Shown in pieces: positions 1 through 9,800 of a stretch of DNA of 64,000 bases. The notes under the pieces are model-generated. The model saw only the letters and a program-made list of their open reading frames with translations, did not search any database and was not told the DNA's origin. The translations under genes were made by a program, and so were the position numbers. Origin of the DNA: Planctomycetota bacterium (GTDB lineage: Bacteria; Planctomycetota; UBA1135; GCA-002686595); the NCBI GenBank assembly GCA_016714045.1, contig JADJNY010000002.1:248001-312000 (forward strand). The letters run 5' to 3'. Position 1 is the first letter of the stretch, and each line of letters opens with the position of its first letter.

Positions 1-2694
1 CGCCACGCCGACGGCGCGGTGTGGGTCCAGACGAGCATGGGCTCCGTGCACCGCTTCGCGAACGAGGCGTGGACCGAGCTGCTCGCTCCCGGCCGCGGCG
101 GGGAGTACGAGGGGATCGAAACGGGTGCCGACGGCACGGTCGCCGTCGCGAACGGTCGCCAACTCGTCTTGTTCCGAGCGGATGGCTCGGAGCGTGAGCG
201 CGTCGAAGCGCCCGCGCGCATCCTCTCCGTCGCACCGCGCAGCGACGGCGGCTTCTGGATCGGCCTCGAGGACGGCCCGGCGCGTCTACGTGAGGGAGTG
301 ATCGAGCGCTTTTCGAGCGTTCCGCCGATCACGTTGAAGGTCAGCGCGCTTCGCGAAGACGGACGCGGAAACGTGTGGCTCGGCACCCCGCGCGGTGCCG
401 CCTGCATCGCGATCGACGCCTCTCGCGGACCGCGGATCGTCGTCGGCTCGGCGGAGCAGTTGCCTCCGGGCTTCGAGGTGCGCGCCCTGCTCTTCGACCG
501 CGAGGGCAACCTGTGGACGGGCTCCACGAACGCGGGTCTGATGCGACTGCGCCCCAACCGCATCGACACGCCGGGGCTCGAGAAGGGGCAGCTTCCCGTG
601 AGCGCGCTCTGTGACGACGGCACGGGCGGCGCTTGGGTCGCGCTCGGGAACCGCGGTCTCGCTCACATCGACGCGGGCGAGCGGCGCATGCGCTTCGAAG
701 CGCTCGGCATCCCACCCGGCTCCAACTCGAGCGTGCACTCGCTCCTCTTCGACGCGCGCGGACGCGTCTGGGCCGGTGTCAACCAGCACTGGTACCGGAA
801 GAACCCCGGGGAGACCGAGAGCTTTGCCCTCGTGCTCGACGGGCGCGTGTTCAAGTCTCGCACCGGTCCCGCAGTCGCGCGGCCCGACGGCGAGGTGTGG
901 CTCTCGAGCAACACGGGAGCGCTCGTGCGCGTCGCGACCGACGACCGCGTGGTCGAGGAAGACGCGCTCCACGTCACGCCGAACGTGATCGTGAACGGAG
1001 CTTCCGACTCGTTGTGGATCGGTGCCGACGGAGTGCTCATCCACCGCGCCGCGGACGGCGCCGCGAAACGGTACGCACGCGCGGAAGGACTGCCGGGCGG
1101 CAGCGTGCGCGATCTCCTCGTCGACCAGGACGGCTCCGTGTGGATCGCGACGTACGGCGGGGGGCTCGCGCGCCTTGCGCACGGCCGCATCGAGCGTCTC
1201 TCGCGGCTCGAAGGCCTGCAGGACAACTCGCTCACGCGCATCCTCGACGATGGCGACGGACGATTCTGGATCCTGTCGAACCTCGGGCTGATGGTCGCCG
1301 AGCGCGACGACCTCCTCGACGCGCTGTCGGGTCGCCGATCGCGCGTCTCGCCCGTCGTGATCGGCCCGGAAGGCGGCATGAACGAGGCGAATTACGGCCT
1401 GCCGGCCGGGTTCCGTTCGAGTTCCGGCGAGCTGTGGTTCGGCACGATCCAGTCGACGGTGCGCGTCGACGCGAAGCGCTTCCCGTGCAACCGGGTCCCG
1501 CCCGTGGCGAGCATCGAACACGTGCGCGCGGACGAACTCGAGCTCCCGACCGGCGGGACGCCCGAGGTCTCCGACGGAACGCGGCGCGTCGAGTTCGAGT
1601 ACACCGCGTTCGCGCTGTCCGCGCCCGAGCGCGTCCGGTTCCGCTACCAACTCGCGGGCTACGACGAGGATTGGGTCGACGGCGGCGAGCAGCGCCGCGC
1701 CGCGTACACGGGGCTGTGGCCCGGTCGCTACACGTTCCGCGTCCTCGCGCGCAACGAAGAAGGCGTCTGGGGCGATCGCCCGGCGGAGCTCGCGGTCGTG
1801 GTGTTGCCGAGCTGGTGGCAGACCGGCTGGTTCGGCGCGGCCGCGGTCGCGTGTCTCGCTGCTCTGCTCTTCGGCGCGCACCGCATGCGCGTGTCCGTGC
1901 TCGACCGCCGTGCGCGGGTGGAGCTCGAGCTCGCGCGCGCGCGCGCCGACGCGGAGCAGCGCGAGTCGCGCCTGCGCGAGGAGCTCGCGCACGTCGCCCG
2001 CGTCGCCACCGCCGGCGAGCTCGCGACGTCGCTCGCGCACGAGGTCAACCAACCGCTCGCCGCGATCGCCACGAACGCACAAGCGGGTCGGCGCTTCCTC
2101 GCGCGCGACGCGTACGCGCGCGAGGACCTCGACGAGATCCTGCGGGACATCTCGCAGGAAGCGCAGCGGGCCTCCGAGGTCATCCGTCGGCTGCGCGAGT
2201 TCCTGCGCAAGCACGCGAGTGAGCGCAAGCGCCTCGATCTCGCCCAGGTCGTCAGCGACACGCTGCCGCTCGTGCGTCGCGAGCTCGCCGACGGGCGCAT
2301 CGAGGTCGTGCGCGACCTCGATGCGGACCTGCCTGCGGTCGATGCGGACCCGGTCCAGCTCCAGCAGGTGCTCGTGAACTTGATCAAGAACGCCTGCGAG
2401 GCGATGGCGGGCCAGGAGGGCGCCCGCCGGATCACGCTCGCGACGCAACGAGTGGAGGGCCGCGTGGAGCTCGCGGTGCGCGACACCGGGCCGGGCCTCG
2501 CACTCGACGTGTCCCGCAGGCTGTTCGAGCCCTTCGTCACGACGAAACCGACCGGGATGGGCCTGGGGCTCGCCATCTGCCGCTCGATCGTGGAAGCTCA
2601 TGGAGGGCGCCTCTCCGCGGAAGGCGCGCCCGGCGGTGGGACGACGTTCCGTGTGGAGCTTCCCGCGTGCCCGAACGAGAGTGCGAACCCATGA
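1..2694 (+). CDS. Two-component propeller sensor histidine kinase (5' partial)
   Basis: The frame is open from base 1, so the N-terminus lies outside the window; the first start codon in view is a GTG at 19. The first ~500 visible residues are WxG/WIG-type propeller repeats of the Reg_prop kind, followed by a Y_Y_Y domain (about nt 1580-1815), one membrane span (about 1825-1890), a coiled linker, an H-box with phosphoacceptor His at nt 2038-2040 (motif AHEVNQPL) and an HATPase_c domain with NLIKNACEA, DTGPGL and GMGLGL boxes. The layout fits a periplasmic sensor with a cytoplasmic kinase; the HEVNQPLAAI box is of the FixL/DctB-like class. The stop overlaps the next start by four bases (ATGA, 2691-2694), so it is very probably cotranslated with the FixJ-like regulator, its likely partner. 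The ligand is unknown. Confidence 0.9.
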   Translation, partial: RHADGAVWVQTSMGSVHRFANEAWTELLAPGRGGEYEGIETGADGTVAVANGRQLVLFRADGSERERVEAPARILSVAPRSDGGFWIGLEDGPARLREGVIERFSSVPPITLKVSALREDGRGNVWLGTPRGAACIAIDASRGPRIVVGSAEQLPPGFEVRALLFDREGNLWTGSTNAGLMRLRPNRIDTPGLEKGQLPVSALCDDGTGGAWVALGNRGLAHIDAGERRMRFEALGIPPGSNSSVHSLLFDARGRVWAGVNQHWYRKNPGETESFALVLDGRVFKSRTGPAVARPDGEVWLSSNTGALVRVATDDRVVEEDALHVTPNVIVNGASDSLWIGADGVLIHRAADGAAKRYARAEGLPGGSVRDLLVDQDGSVWIATYGGGLARLAHGRIERLSRLEGLQDNSLTRILDDGDGRFWILSNLGLMVAERDDLLDALSGRRSRVSPVVIGPEGGMNEANYGLPAGFRSSSGELWFGTIQSTVRVDAKRFPCNRVPPVASIEHVRADELELPTGGTPEVSDGTRRVEFEYTAFALSAPERVRFRYQLAGYDEDWVDGGEQRRAAYTGLWPGRYTFRVLARNEEGVWGDRPAELAVVVLPSWWQTGWFGAAAVACLAALLFGAHRMRVSVLDRRARVELELARARADAEQRESRLREELAHVARVATAGELATSLAHEVNQPLAAIATNAQAGRRFLARDAYAREDLDEILRDISQEAQRASEVIRRLREFLRKHASERKRLDLAQVVSDTLPLVRRELADGRIEVVRDLDADLPAVDADPVQLQQVLVNLIKNACEAMAGQEGARRITLATQRVEGRVELAVRDTGPGLALDVSRRLFEPFVTTKPTGMGLGLAICRSIVEAHGGRLSAEGAPGGGTTFRVELPACPNESANP

Positions 2695-3314
2695 GCGCAC
2701 GGAGCACGGTCTTCCTGGTCGACGACGACGACGGGTTGCGGCGCGCGACCGCGCGTCTCCTCGCGGCGCACGGCTTCGAGGTGCGTGCGTTCGGCTCGGC
2801 CGAGGAGTACCTCGCCGCATTCGACCCGCGCGCCGCGGGCTGCCTCCTGCTCGACCTGCGCATGCCGGGCACGAGCGGCCTCGAGCTGCAGCAAGAGCTC
2901 GCGCGCCGCGGCTCTCCTCCGCCGATCGTGTTCTTGACGGGCCACGCCGACGTGCCGGCGAGCGTGATGGCGATGAAGCGCGGCGCGATCGACTTCCTGG
3001 AGAAGCCGGTGCGTGAGGAGGAGCTCGTCGCGGCGATCGAGCGCGCGCTCGCCCTCGATGAGGAGCAGCGGATCCAGCGTGAAGAGCTCGAGGCCCTCGA
3101 GCGTCGCTACGCCGCGCTGACGCCGCGCGAGCGCGAGGTGCTCGCAGAAATGCTCGCGGGTCAGCTCAACAAGCAGGCGGCGTACTCGCTCGGCATCGCG
3201 GAGCGCACGGTCAAGCTCCACCGCTCGCGCGTGATGGAGAAGATGGGCGCGGGCTCGCTGCCGGAGCTCGTGCGCATGGCCGGGCGCCTCGGCGTGAAGC
3301 CTGCCACCGGTTGA
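2691..3314 (+). CDS. FixJ/NarL-type response regulator (REC + LuxR HTH)
   Basis: A 207-residue protein if it starts at the ATG that overlaps the kinase stop codon; the frame is open further upstream, but that would lie inside the kinase. The receiver domain (about 5-120) has the acidic cluster DDDD at 11-14, phosphoacceptor Asp55 in LLLDLRMPG, and the conserved Thr and Lys (FLTGH, EKPV). The C-terminal LuxR-type helix-turn-helix has the LTPREREVL and AERTVKLHR boxes. Phosphotransfer from the upstream kinase followed by DNA binding is the expected role. Targets are unknown. A repeated 18-bp motif near 3395 and 4088 is a candidate binding site. Confidence 0.92.
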   Translation: MSARSTVFLVDDDDGLRRATARLLAAHGFEVRAFGSAEEYLAAFDPRAAGCLLLDLRMPGTSGLELQQELARRGSPPPIVFLTGHADVPASVMAMKRGAIDFLEKPVREEELVAAIERALALDEEQRIQREELEALERRYAALTPREREVLAEMLAGQLNKQAAYSLGIAERTVKLHRSRVMEKMGAGSLPELVRMAGRLGVKPATG

Positions 3315-3532
3315 CGGGGGCTCCGTTCGATCCGACCGCGGCGGGGGAGCGGTCGTGGGACGCGCGCGTTCCCGAGCTCGCGGACACGCGCCCTGCCTGA
3401 AAGTGCAATGGACGCGCGCACGCTCGCGGTGGAGGATTCACGAGACGCCCGCGACGGCGTGCTCGAAGCGCTCCGCTTCGGGTGCGCTCGCCGCCTCCAC
3501 CGCAGTTTCGGTGGACACGGGCCGGCTCACCC

Positions 3533-3955
3533 GTGAAGTCCAGAGGCACCATTTTTCTCGTCGACGACGACGACGCGCTCCGGCGCGCCACGCAGCGCCT
3601 GCTCCAGGCCTGCGGCTTCCAAGTGCGTGCGTTCGCGTCGGCCGAGGCGTTCCTGCGCGCCTTCGACCACGCCGAACCGGGCTGCATCCTGCTCGATTTG
3701 CGCATGCAGGGGCTCAGCGGGCTCGAGCTCCAGCAGCTCCTCCTCGATCGCGGCACGTCGCCGCCGATCGTGTTCTTCACCGGACACGCGGACGAAGCCG
3801 CGCGCGAGCACGCGCTGGAGAAGGGCGCCGTCGCGTTCCTGAAGAAGCCCGTCCGCGAGGAGAGCCTGATCGAGGCGCTGGAGCGCGCGCTCGCGAAGGA
3901 CGCGCTCGACCGGCACGCCGACCCGGGCTCGACGTCGCTCCAGGCCGCGACCTGA
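3533..3955 (+). CDS. Single-domain response regulator (receiver only)
   Basis: A 140-residue receiver domain closely related to that of the preceding regulator. Starting at the GTG at 3533 makes it align with its paralogue from residue 1 without gaps: acidic cluster at 11-14 and phosphoacceptor Asp55 fall at identical positions. An upstream GTG at 3482 is in frame but adds residues with no counterpart. There is no output domain, only a short tail after the KKPV lysine motif. The FFTGH and KKPV motifs are intact, so it can probably be phosphorylated. It probably arose by duplication and loss of the HTH, and may act as a phosphate sink or through protein contact. Confidence 0.8.
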   Translation: MKSRGTIFLVDDDDALRRATQRLLQACGFQVRAFASAEAFLRAFDHAEPGCILLDLRMQGLSGLELQQLLLDRGTSPPIVFFTGHADEAAREHALEKGAVAFLKKPVREESLIEALERALAKDALDRHADPGSTSLQAAT

Positions 3956-4335
3956 GGTCGGTCGGAGCGCGTTCGGCGCTCGTCGGGTTCGCGTCCCGCG
4001 CCTTCGAGCAGGCGTCTCGCACGAGGAGTCCGTCCTCCTCGGCCGTGCTCCGCGCGGGCCGGCGAAGCGCTCGATCCGGCGCCGGACTGCCCGAAGGTGC
4101 AATGGTCGGCGAGCGCGAAACGGCGGAGCATTCGGAAGCGGCGCGCGTTCTCCGGCAGGAGCGAGCGGTCGCGAGGCGCGTGGATCCAGGCCATCACCCT
4201 GACCCCGCCGGATGTTCTCCCACGCCCTGCCGGGCGAAGCACAGCGGGCGATTGGATCGCCCCCGGACACCGCCGGTGTCCGCGCGCGGCGATCTGCATC
4301 GAACCCACGATCACACCAGCATCAGGAGTCGGAAC
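3956..4335 (+). other. Intergenic region with two small hairpins
   Basis: 380 bp without a convincing gene. It contains one copy of a motif of about 18 bp (4088-4105) that also occurs at 3395-3412. It also holds two perfect inverted repeats just upstream of the next gene: 7-bp arms at 4246-4252/4256-4262 and 9-bp arms at 4264-4272/4274-4282. Neither is followed by a T-run. They may belong to the leader of the downstream gene or end upstream transcription. Confidence 0.5.
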
Positions 4336-6465
4336 ATGTCGAACAAGCACCTCAGGACGCTCGCGACGGCGCTCGCCGCGACAGCGGGCCTCGCCTCTCT
4401 CGCGAACGCGCAGAGTCTCCTCCAAACGAACGGTCGCGTCATCGCCACGAACGACGGACAGGTCCCCGGCCTCGCGGCCGGCATCGTCTTCGGCGGCACG
4501 AGCACGTTCGACATCCCGTGCATCACCGAGAGCGGCGACGTCCTCTTCCGCGGCCGATTCACGGACCCGACGGGTCTGCTCGGCGTGACGCCGCTGAACG
4601 ACCGCGCGATCTTCGTCGGTTCGACGGCGGGGAGCCTCGCCATCCTGGCGCGCGGCAGCGACGCGGCTCCGGGTCTGCCCGGTGTCACGATGAACACGGG
4701 CACGACGACGCAGGTCGGCGGCTCTCCGCGGTTCAGCGCCGATGGGGACACGTTCTGGTGCGCGCCGCTCTCCGGCGCGGGCGTGACGACGGCGAACGAC
4801 ACTGCGATCTTCGGTGGTCCGGTCGGAAGCCTGGCGCTCTTCGTGCGCGAAGGCGACGCCGCCCCGGGAACGGTGGGAGCGACGTTCAGCTCGAGCCTCT
4901 CGAACCTCAGCCACCAGCCGACGGGCATCAACAGCGCGGGCCGCATCCTGTTCCAGAGCTCCACGCTCGGCGGCGACACGGCCACGTCGAACAACGCAGG
5001 CTGGTGGACCGGAGCCCCGGGCGCGCTCGAGCTCGTCCAGCGCAAGGGCGACACCGTTCTCGGCGGAGCCGTGGTCAGCGCGCTCGGCTTCATCAGCCAG
5101 ATGAACGAGTCGGGCCAGGTGCTCCACGACGAGTCGCTGTCGACGACGCTCGGCACGACGCCGGCGACGACGGCCAACGACAAGACGCTGTTCGTCTACA
5201 CGCCGGGCGTCGGGAACGCGCTCGTCCTCCGCGAAGGCGACTCGGCGCCCGGCACGGCCAGCGCGCTGTTCGCCAACAGCTCGAGCAGCTGGTCCGTCAG
5301 CACGGCCGCGAACACGTTCAACGCGAGCGGCAACACCCTCCTGAACCTCGAGCTCTTCAGTGGCGACGTCCTCTCCGGCGTCAACGACCGCGGCCTCTAC
5401 TACGGCGGGACGAGCGGCCTGACGCTGATCCTGCGCAAGGGTGACAACGTGCCTTCGCTCCCCGGCGTGACGTATGGAAACGTCAACACCTCGAGCATGT
5501 GCCTCGTCAACTCCGGGCGCATCGCGTTCCAGTGCGCGCTCGCGGGCGGCGGCATCACGACCGCGAACGACGGCGTGATCATGACGGGTGACGCGAACAA
5601 CCCGAGCAGCCTGCAGATCATCGTCCGCGAAGGCGACCCGGCTCCGGGTACCGTCGGCGCGACGATCTCGGGTTTCCTCGCGCAGTCGATGCAGTTGAGC
5701 CCGCGCGGCCAGATCGTCTTCCTGTGCGACTTCGCCGGCGGCGACACGGGCGCCAGCAACTTCGCGGGCGCTTACCTGTGGGATCCGCAGTCGGGCCTGC
5801 ACCTCTTGAACCGCTACAACGACTCGCTCGAGGTCCGTCCTGGCGTGTTCAAGAGCACGACGAGCACCGGTACGCTCCAGTTCAACAACGGCAACGGCTC
5901 GCCGCTGAACTTCAACTCGAAGGGCCAGCTCGTCACGCGCCAGAACTTCTCCGACGGCTCCGCGGCGATCATCGTCGTCGACCCGCCGAACTCGTCCATG
6001 AGCTTCTGCGCCGGCGACGGCATCGCGACGGACCACACGACGCCCTGCCCCTGCGGCAACAACGGCGCGGCGGGCAACGGCTGCGCGAACTCCACGAACG
6101 TGAACGGCGCGAACTGCGCGCTCACCGGCTCGACGTTCCTCGACACGGCGACGCTGTCCGCGTCGGGCATGCCGGCGACCTCGTCCTGCATCTACCTCCA
6201 GGGCGACGCGCTCGACGACACCACGTTCGGCGACGGTGTTCGTTGCACGGGCGGCAGCCTCATCCGTCTGCGCACGCGCATCAACGTGGCGGGAGCGAGC
6301 ACGTTCCCCGACTCGACGGACACGATCACGCTGTCCGCTCGCGGCGGCGTCACGCCGGGCAGCGGCGATCGTCGTTACTACCAGGTGTACTACCGCAACG
6401 CCGCGGGCCTCTTCTGCCCGCCCGAGACGTTCAACGTCTCGAACGGCGTCGTGATCGACTGGTGA
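4336..6465 (+). CDS. Secreted tandem-repeat protein with Trp-ending Cys-rich C-terminal module
   Basis: 709 residues from the ATG at 4336, preceded by AGGAG at 4324-4328. Signal peptide of about 25 residues (cleavage near ANA-Q). Residues 26-555 hold about seven repeats of 60-70 residues, each with an ND-type start, a short GGxxG strand and a (V/L)REGDxAPG signature. This resembles the NxxGxxxF / DUF7453-like repeat proteins and probably forms a propeller-like fold. Residues 556-709 are the module shared with three other proteins in the window (at 23325, 24508 and 26008): GDG, CPCGN, GDGVRC, RYYQ(V/A)YYRNAA, FCPP, and a final Trp. The protein is probably exported to the periplasm or cell surface, and the module may serve sorting or anchoring (inference). 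Substrate unknown. Confidence 0.85.
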   Translation: MSNKHLRTLATALAATAGLASLANAQSLLQTNGRVIATNDGQVPGLAAGIVFGGTSTFDIPCITESGDVLFRGRFTDPTGLLGVTPLNDRAIFVGSTAGSLAILARGSDAAPGLPGVTMNTGTTTQVGGSPRFSADGDTFWCAPLSGAGVTTANDTAIFGGPVGSLALFVREGDAAPGTVGATFSSSLSNLSHQPTGINSAGRILFQSSTLGGDTATSNNAGWWTGAPGALELVQRKGDTVLGGAVVSALGFISQMNESGQVLHDESLSTTLGTTPATTANDKTLFVYTPGVGNALVLREGDSAPGTASALFANSSSSWSVSTAANTFNASGNTLLNLELFSGDVLSGVNDRGLYYGGTSGLTLILRKGDNVPSLPGVTYGNVNTSSMCLVNSGRIAFQCALAGGGITTANDGVIMTGDANNPSSLQIIVREGDPAPGTVGATISGFLAQSMQLSPRGQIVFLCDFAGGDTGASNFAGAYLWDPQSGLHLLNRYNDSLEVRPGVFKSTTSTGTLQFNNGNGSPLNFNSKGQLVTRQNFSDGSAAIIVVDPPNSSMSFCAGDGIATDHTTPCPCGNNGAAGNGCANSTNVNGANCALTGSTFLDTATLSASGMPATSSCIYLQGDALDDTTFGDGVRCTGGSLIRLRTRINVAGASTFPDSTDTITLSARGGVTPGSGDRRYYQVYYRNAAGLFCPPETFNVSNGVVIDW

Positions 6466-6471
6466 TTCGCG

Positions 6472-6497
6472 CGTCCTCCGCCCCCCTGCGGAGGACG
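6472..6497. terminator. Hairpin between convergent genes, probable bidirectional terminator
   Basis: Perfect 10-bp arms (6472-6481 and 6488-6497) with a six-base C-rich loop, starting seven bases after the stop of the repeat protein and lying between it and the convergent helicase gene. There is no T-run, as is usual in such GC-rich DNA. Confidence 0.55.
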
Positions 6498-6550
6498 GTG
6501 ATCACGCTCCGGCGAGGCCGGCTGCCTAGTGCAGTCGGCCTCGCTCTGTT

Positions 6551-6856
6551 TCAGGCGTCGTCGACGGGGTTGGAGACCGCCGAGCCGCGCACGAGCAACG
6601 CGCTCGCGTCGCTCGTGGACCCGCTACGCGCCGCGCGCAGCGCCGTCACCGCCTCGGGCAGAGCGTACTGCTCGCCCGAGTAGCCGCTCACGAAGCGACC
6701 GCCGCGCACCTCGCCCGAGAGCTCCAGCTCGCGCAGCACGCGCACGAGGTCGCGCCAAGGCAACGGCCAGCGCTCGTCAGCGACGGCGGCACGGAAGACG
6801 ACGCCGTAGCGGCGCAAGAGGACGCGCGCGCCGAAGAGCGCGGCGGAGTGCCCGTC
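6551..6856 (-). pseudogene. Out-of-frame C-terminal segment of the Lhr-type helicase
   Basis: This minus-strand frame encodes an Lhr C-terminal signature (LLRRYGVVFR, PWRDL, RGGRFVSGYSGEQ). It continues the helicase that otherwise runs into unrelated Arg-rich sequence. The two frames meet at a run of six G (6857-6862 on the plus strand). Taking 6551-10721 as one gene, the length is one base over a multiple of three, and deleting one G restores a continuous 1389-residue protein. The tail ends at 6551 without the DPLNLVG-like ending usual in this family, so the last residues may also be altered. It is either a sequencing error in a homopolymer or a real frameshift. Confidence 0.75.
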
Positions 6857-9800
6857 GGGGGGCCGGGCCCGAGCTCGTGGGGCGGAGTAGGCTCCATCTC
6901 CCGCCGCCGACGAGCGGCGTGCGGCGTTGGTCGCTCGGCTTCAGGAGCGCGCGCAGCGAGGCGAACGAGTCGTTCGTGACGGCTCCGAGTCCGACGAGCT
7001 CGATCAGGCCGCGCTCGACGTCGCTCGGCAAGAGCTTGGCCGCGCGCGCGAGGTCGTCCTGGAACAGCGCGCCGCGCTGCTCGAGCACGTCGAGCACGGC
7101 GCGCGCGGGCCACGAGATCGCGGTCGTGTCGGCGGGCGGCGCGAGCGCGAGCCAATGCTCGAGCTCGTCACGCGGCACGAGCGCGATCGGCGTCGCGCGC
7201 GGCGCGGTCTTGCCGCTCGCCCACAAGCGGCCCCAGGCGACGCGGCCCGTCAGGCACAGCTCGTCGAGCCACTCGGGGCGGTACTCGCGCACGCGCGGCG
7301 CGAAGAGGCGCTTCTCCCACGCGGCGGCGTGCGCTTCGACGCCGGCGAGCTGCCGAACGAGCGCGTACACGCCACCGGGGCCTTCGACGCGCGATTCGAC
7401 GTCGAGGTGCTGCCAGCGCGCGAGGAAACGGAGCCACTCCGCCGTCGCCACGGGCGCGATCGCGCGGCGCAGCGTCTCGAGCGTGCGGTTGCGGATGCGC
7501 GCGAGCAAACGCCGGTCGCACCACGCCTCGCGGCCGCCGATGGAGGTCCGCATCGCGCGGCCTTCGCTCTCGAGCTGCGCGAGGAGGGCTGCGAGGTCGC
7601 GAGCGCGCTCGTGCGGCACAGGCGCGACGGAGCGCGGCGAGGGCTCGCGCTCGTTCACGCCGGCGGCATGGGAAGCGCTGCCCAGCACCTCGAACGGATC
7701 GATGCGCGGATCGTCGGCGAAGACGGGCCCGAGCGCTTCCATGCGACCGCGCAGCATCACGAGCGGATCCCGCGACGACTCGCGCGCCATCCACGCGGAG
7801 CGCGCGCGTTCGACGCGGCCCTCTGCATGCAGCGCGTCCATCCACGCGCGCCACGGCTCCGCCTCGTCGTCGCGGATCCAACCGATCCAGAGCAACGCCT
7901 CGTGCAGCTCCTCCGCGTCGCGCGGATCGGGCCACGCCTCGGCGCGCACGGCCTCGATCGCGGCGGGATCGAGCGCGCCGAGCGGGTTCGCGCGCCGCGG
8001 GTCCGCGTGCCGTCGCGCGTGGACGGCCTGTGTGCGTCGCTCCTCGAGCGGTGCGTCGTCGAGGAACGCGTACGGCCGCGCGGCGAGCACCGAGCGCGCG
8101 AGCGGTGACGGCTCGTCGACGTCGCGCGCTACGCGCTCGATCGCGCCGCTTTCGAGGCCCTGCAGGAGCTCAACGAGCCCGTCGAGGTCCATCGCCTCGT
8201 GCAGGCAATCGTGGATCGTCTGCCCGACCATCGGGTGTTCCTCGGGCACGTCGAGGTCGCCGGGCGGGAGGTTCTCGCCGCACGCGACGGCGTCGGGGAA
8301 CGCCTGCGCGAGCAGGTCGTCCGCGCGCATGCGCAGGATCGGCGGCGGGACGCGCTTGGCACCTTGGCTGCGCTCCAAGAGCAGCGCGCGCGTCACGTTC
8401 CAGCGCCAGCGCGTGCCGAACTGCGGCGTCGCGAGGACCGCTTGCACCAGGAGCGCGCGCACCGTCGCCGCACGCAGGTAGTCGAAGACCTCCTCGAGGG
8501 CGAACGAGTGCTGCGGGCCGAGCGACAACACGATCGCGTCCTCGTTCGCCGCGGCCTGCAGCTCGAACCCGAAGTGGCGGCAGAAGCGCTTGCGCAGCGC
8601 GAGCCCGAACGCGCGGTTCACCTTGCTGCCGAACGCGGAGTGCACGACGAGCTGCGTGCCGCCCGCTTCGTCGAAGAAGCGCTCGAGCACGATGCGCTTC
8701 GTCGTCGGCATCGCGCCGAGCGCCGCGCGCGCCTCTTCGAGGTACGTCGCGAGCGCGTCGGCCGCCGCGGGCGGGAGCGCGCACTCGCGCGCGAGCCACT
8801 CGCGGTCGTGGCCGCGCTCGCGCACCTCGGAGAAGGACGCGGAGAGCTCGTTCGAGCGCGCGGGCGCTTCGCCGAACCAGAAGGGGAGCGACGGCGGCAC
8901 GCCGTGCGCGTCCGCGACGCGCAACGTGCCGCGCTCGAGTCGTAGGATCCGCCAGGACGTCGCGCCGAGCTGGAATACGTCGCCCGCGCTCGACTCGATC
9001 GCAAAGTCCTCGTCGACGGCGCCGACGAGCGTGCCCTCGGGCTCGAGCACGACGCGGTACTGCGTCGTGTCGGGGATCGCGCCGCCGGACGTGATCGCGA
9101 CGAGGCGCGCGCGCCGTGTGCCGCGCAACCGCGCGCGTGGGGCGCCGTGCTCCCCGCGCTGGCCGCGCACATCGGGCTCCCCGCGCTCATCGTGCTCCGC
9201 GTGCTCCGCGTGCTCCGCGTGCTCCGCGGGCTCCGCGGGCTCCGCGGGCACGAGCGCGCGGTGCAGGAGCGCCTTGCGGCCGTCGGTGTGGAGGGCCACG
9301 AGCGCATCGAAGCGCTCGCGCGCGAGCCCGCGGTACGGCTCCGCGCGCGTGAATGAGGCGAAGAGCGCGTCTTCGTCCCACGTGGCGCACGCGCACTCGG
9401 CGACGATCTGCTGGGCGAGGATGTCGAGCGGCGCGCGCGGCATCCGCAGCCGATCCAGCTCGCCGCGGCGCACCGCGCGCAGGATCGCGGCCGTCTCGCA
9501 CAGCTCGTCCTGCGTCAGCGGGAAGATGCGGCCCTTCGGCACGCGCCCGACGCCGTGGCCCGCGCGGCCGACGCGCTGGAGGAACGTCGCGATCGTGCGC
9601 GTCGCGCCGACCTGCACGACGAGGTCGACGTCGCCGATGTCGATGCCGAGCTCGAGCGACGCCGTCGCCACGAGGGCGGCGAGCTCGCCGCGCTTCAGGC
9701 GCTCCTCCGCGGCGAGGCGGCGCTCCTTCGAGAGGCTCGAATGATGACAGCCGACGCGCTCGGGGCCCAGGAGCTTGCCGAGCTCCGCCGAAGCGCGCTC

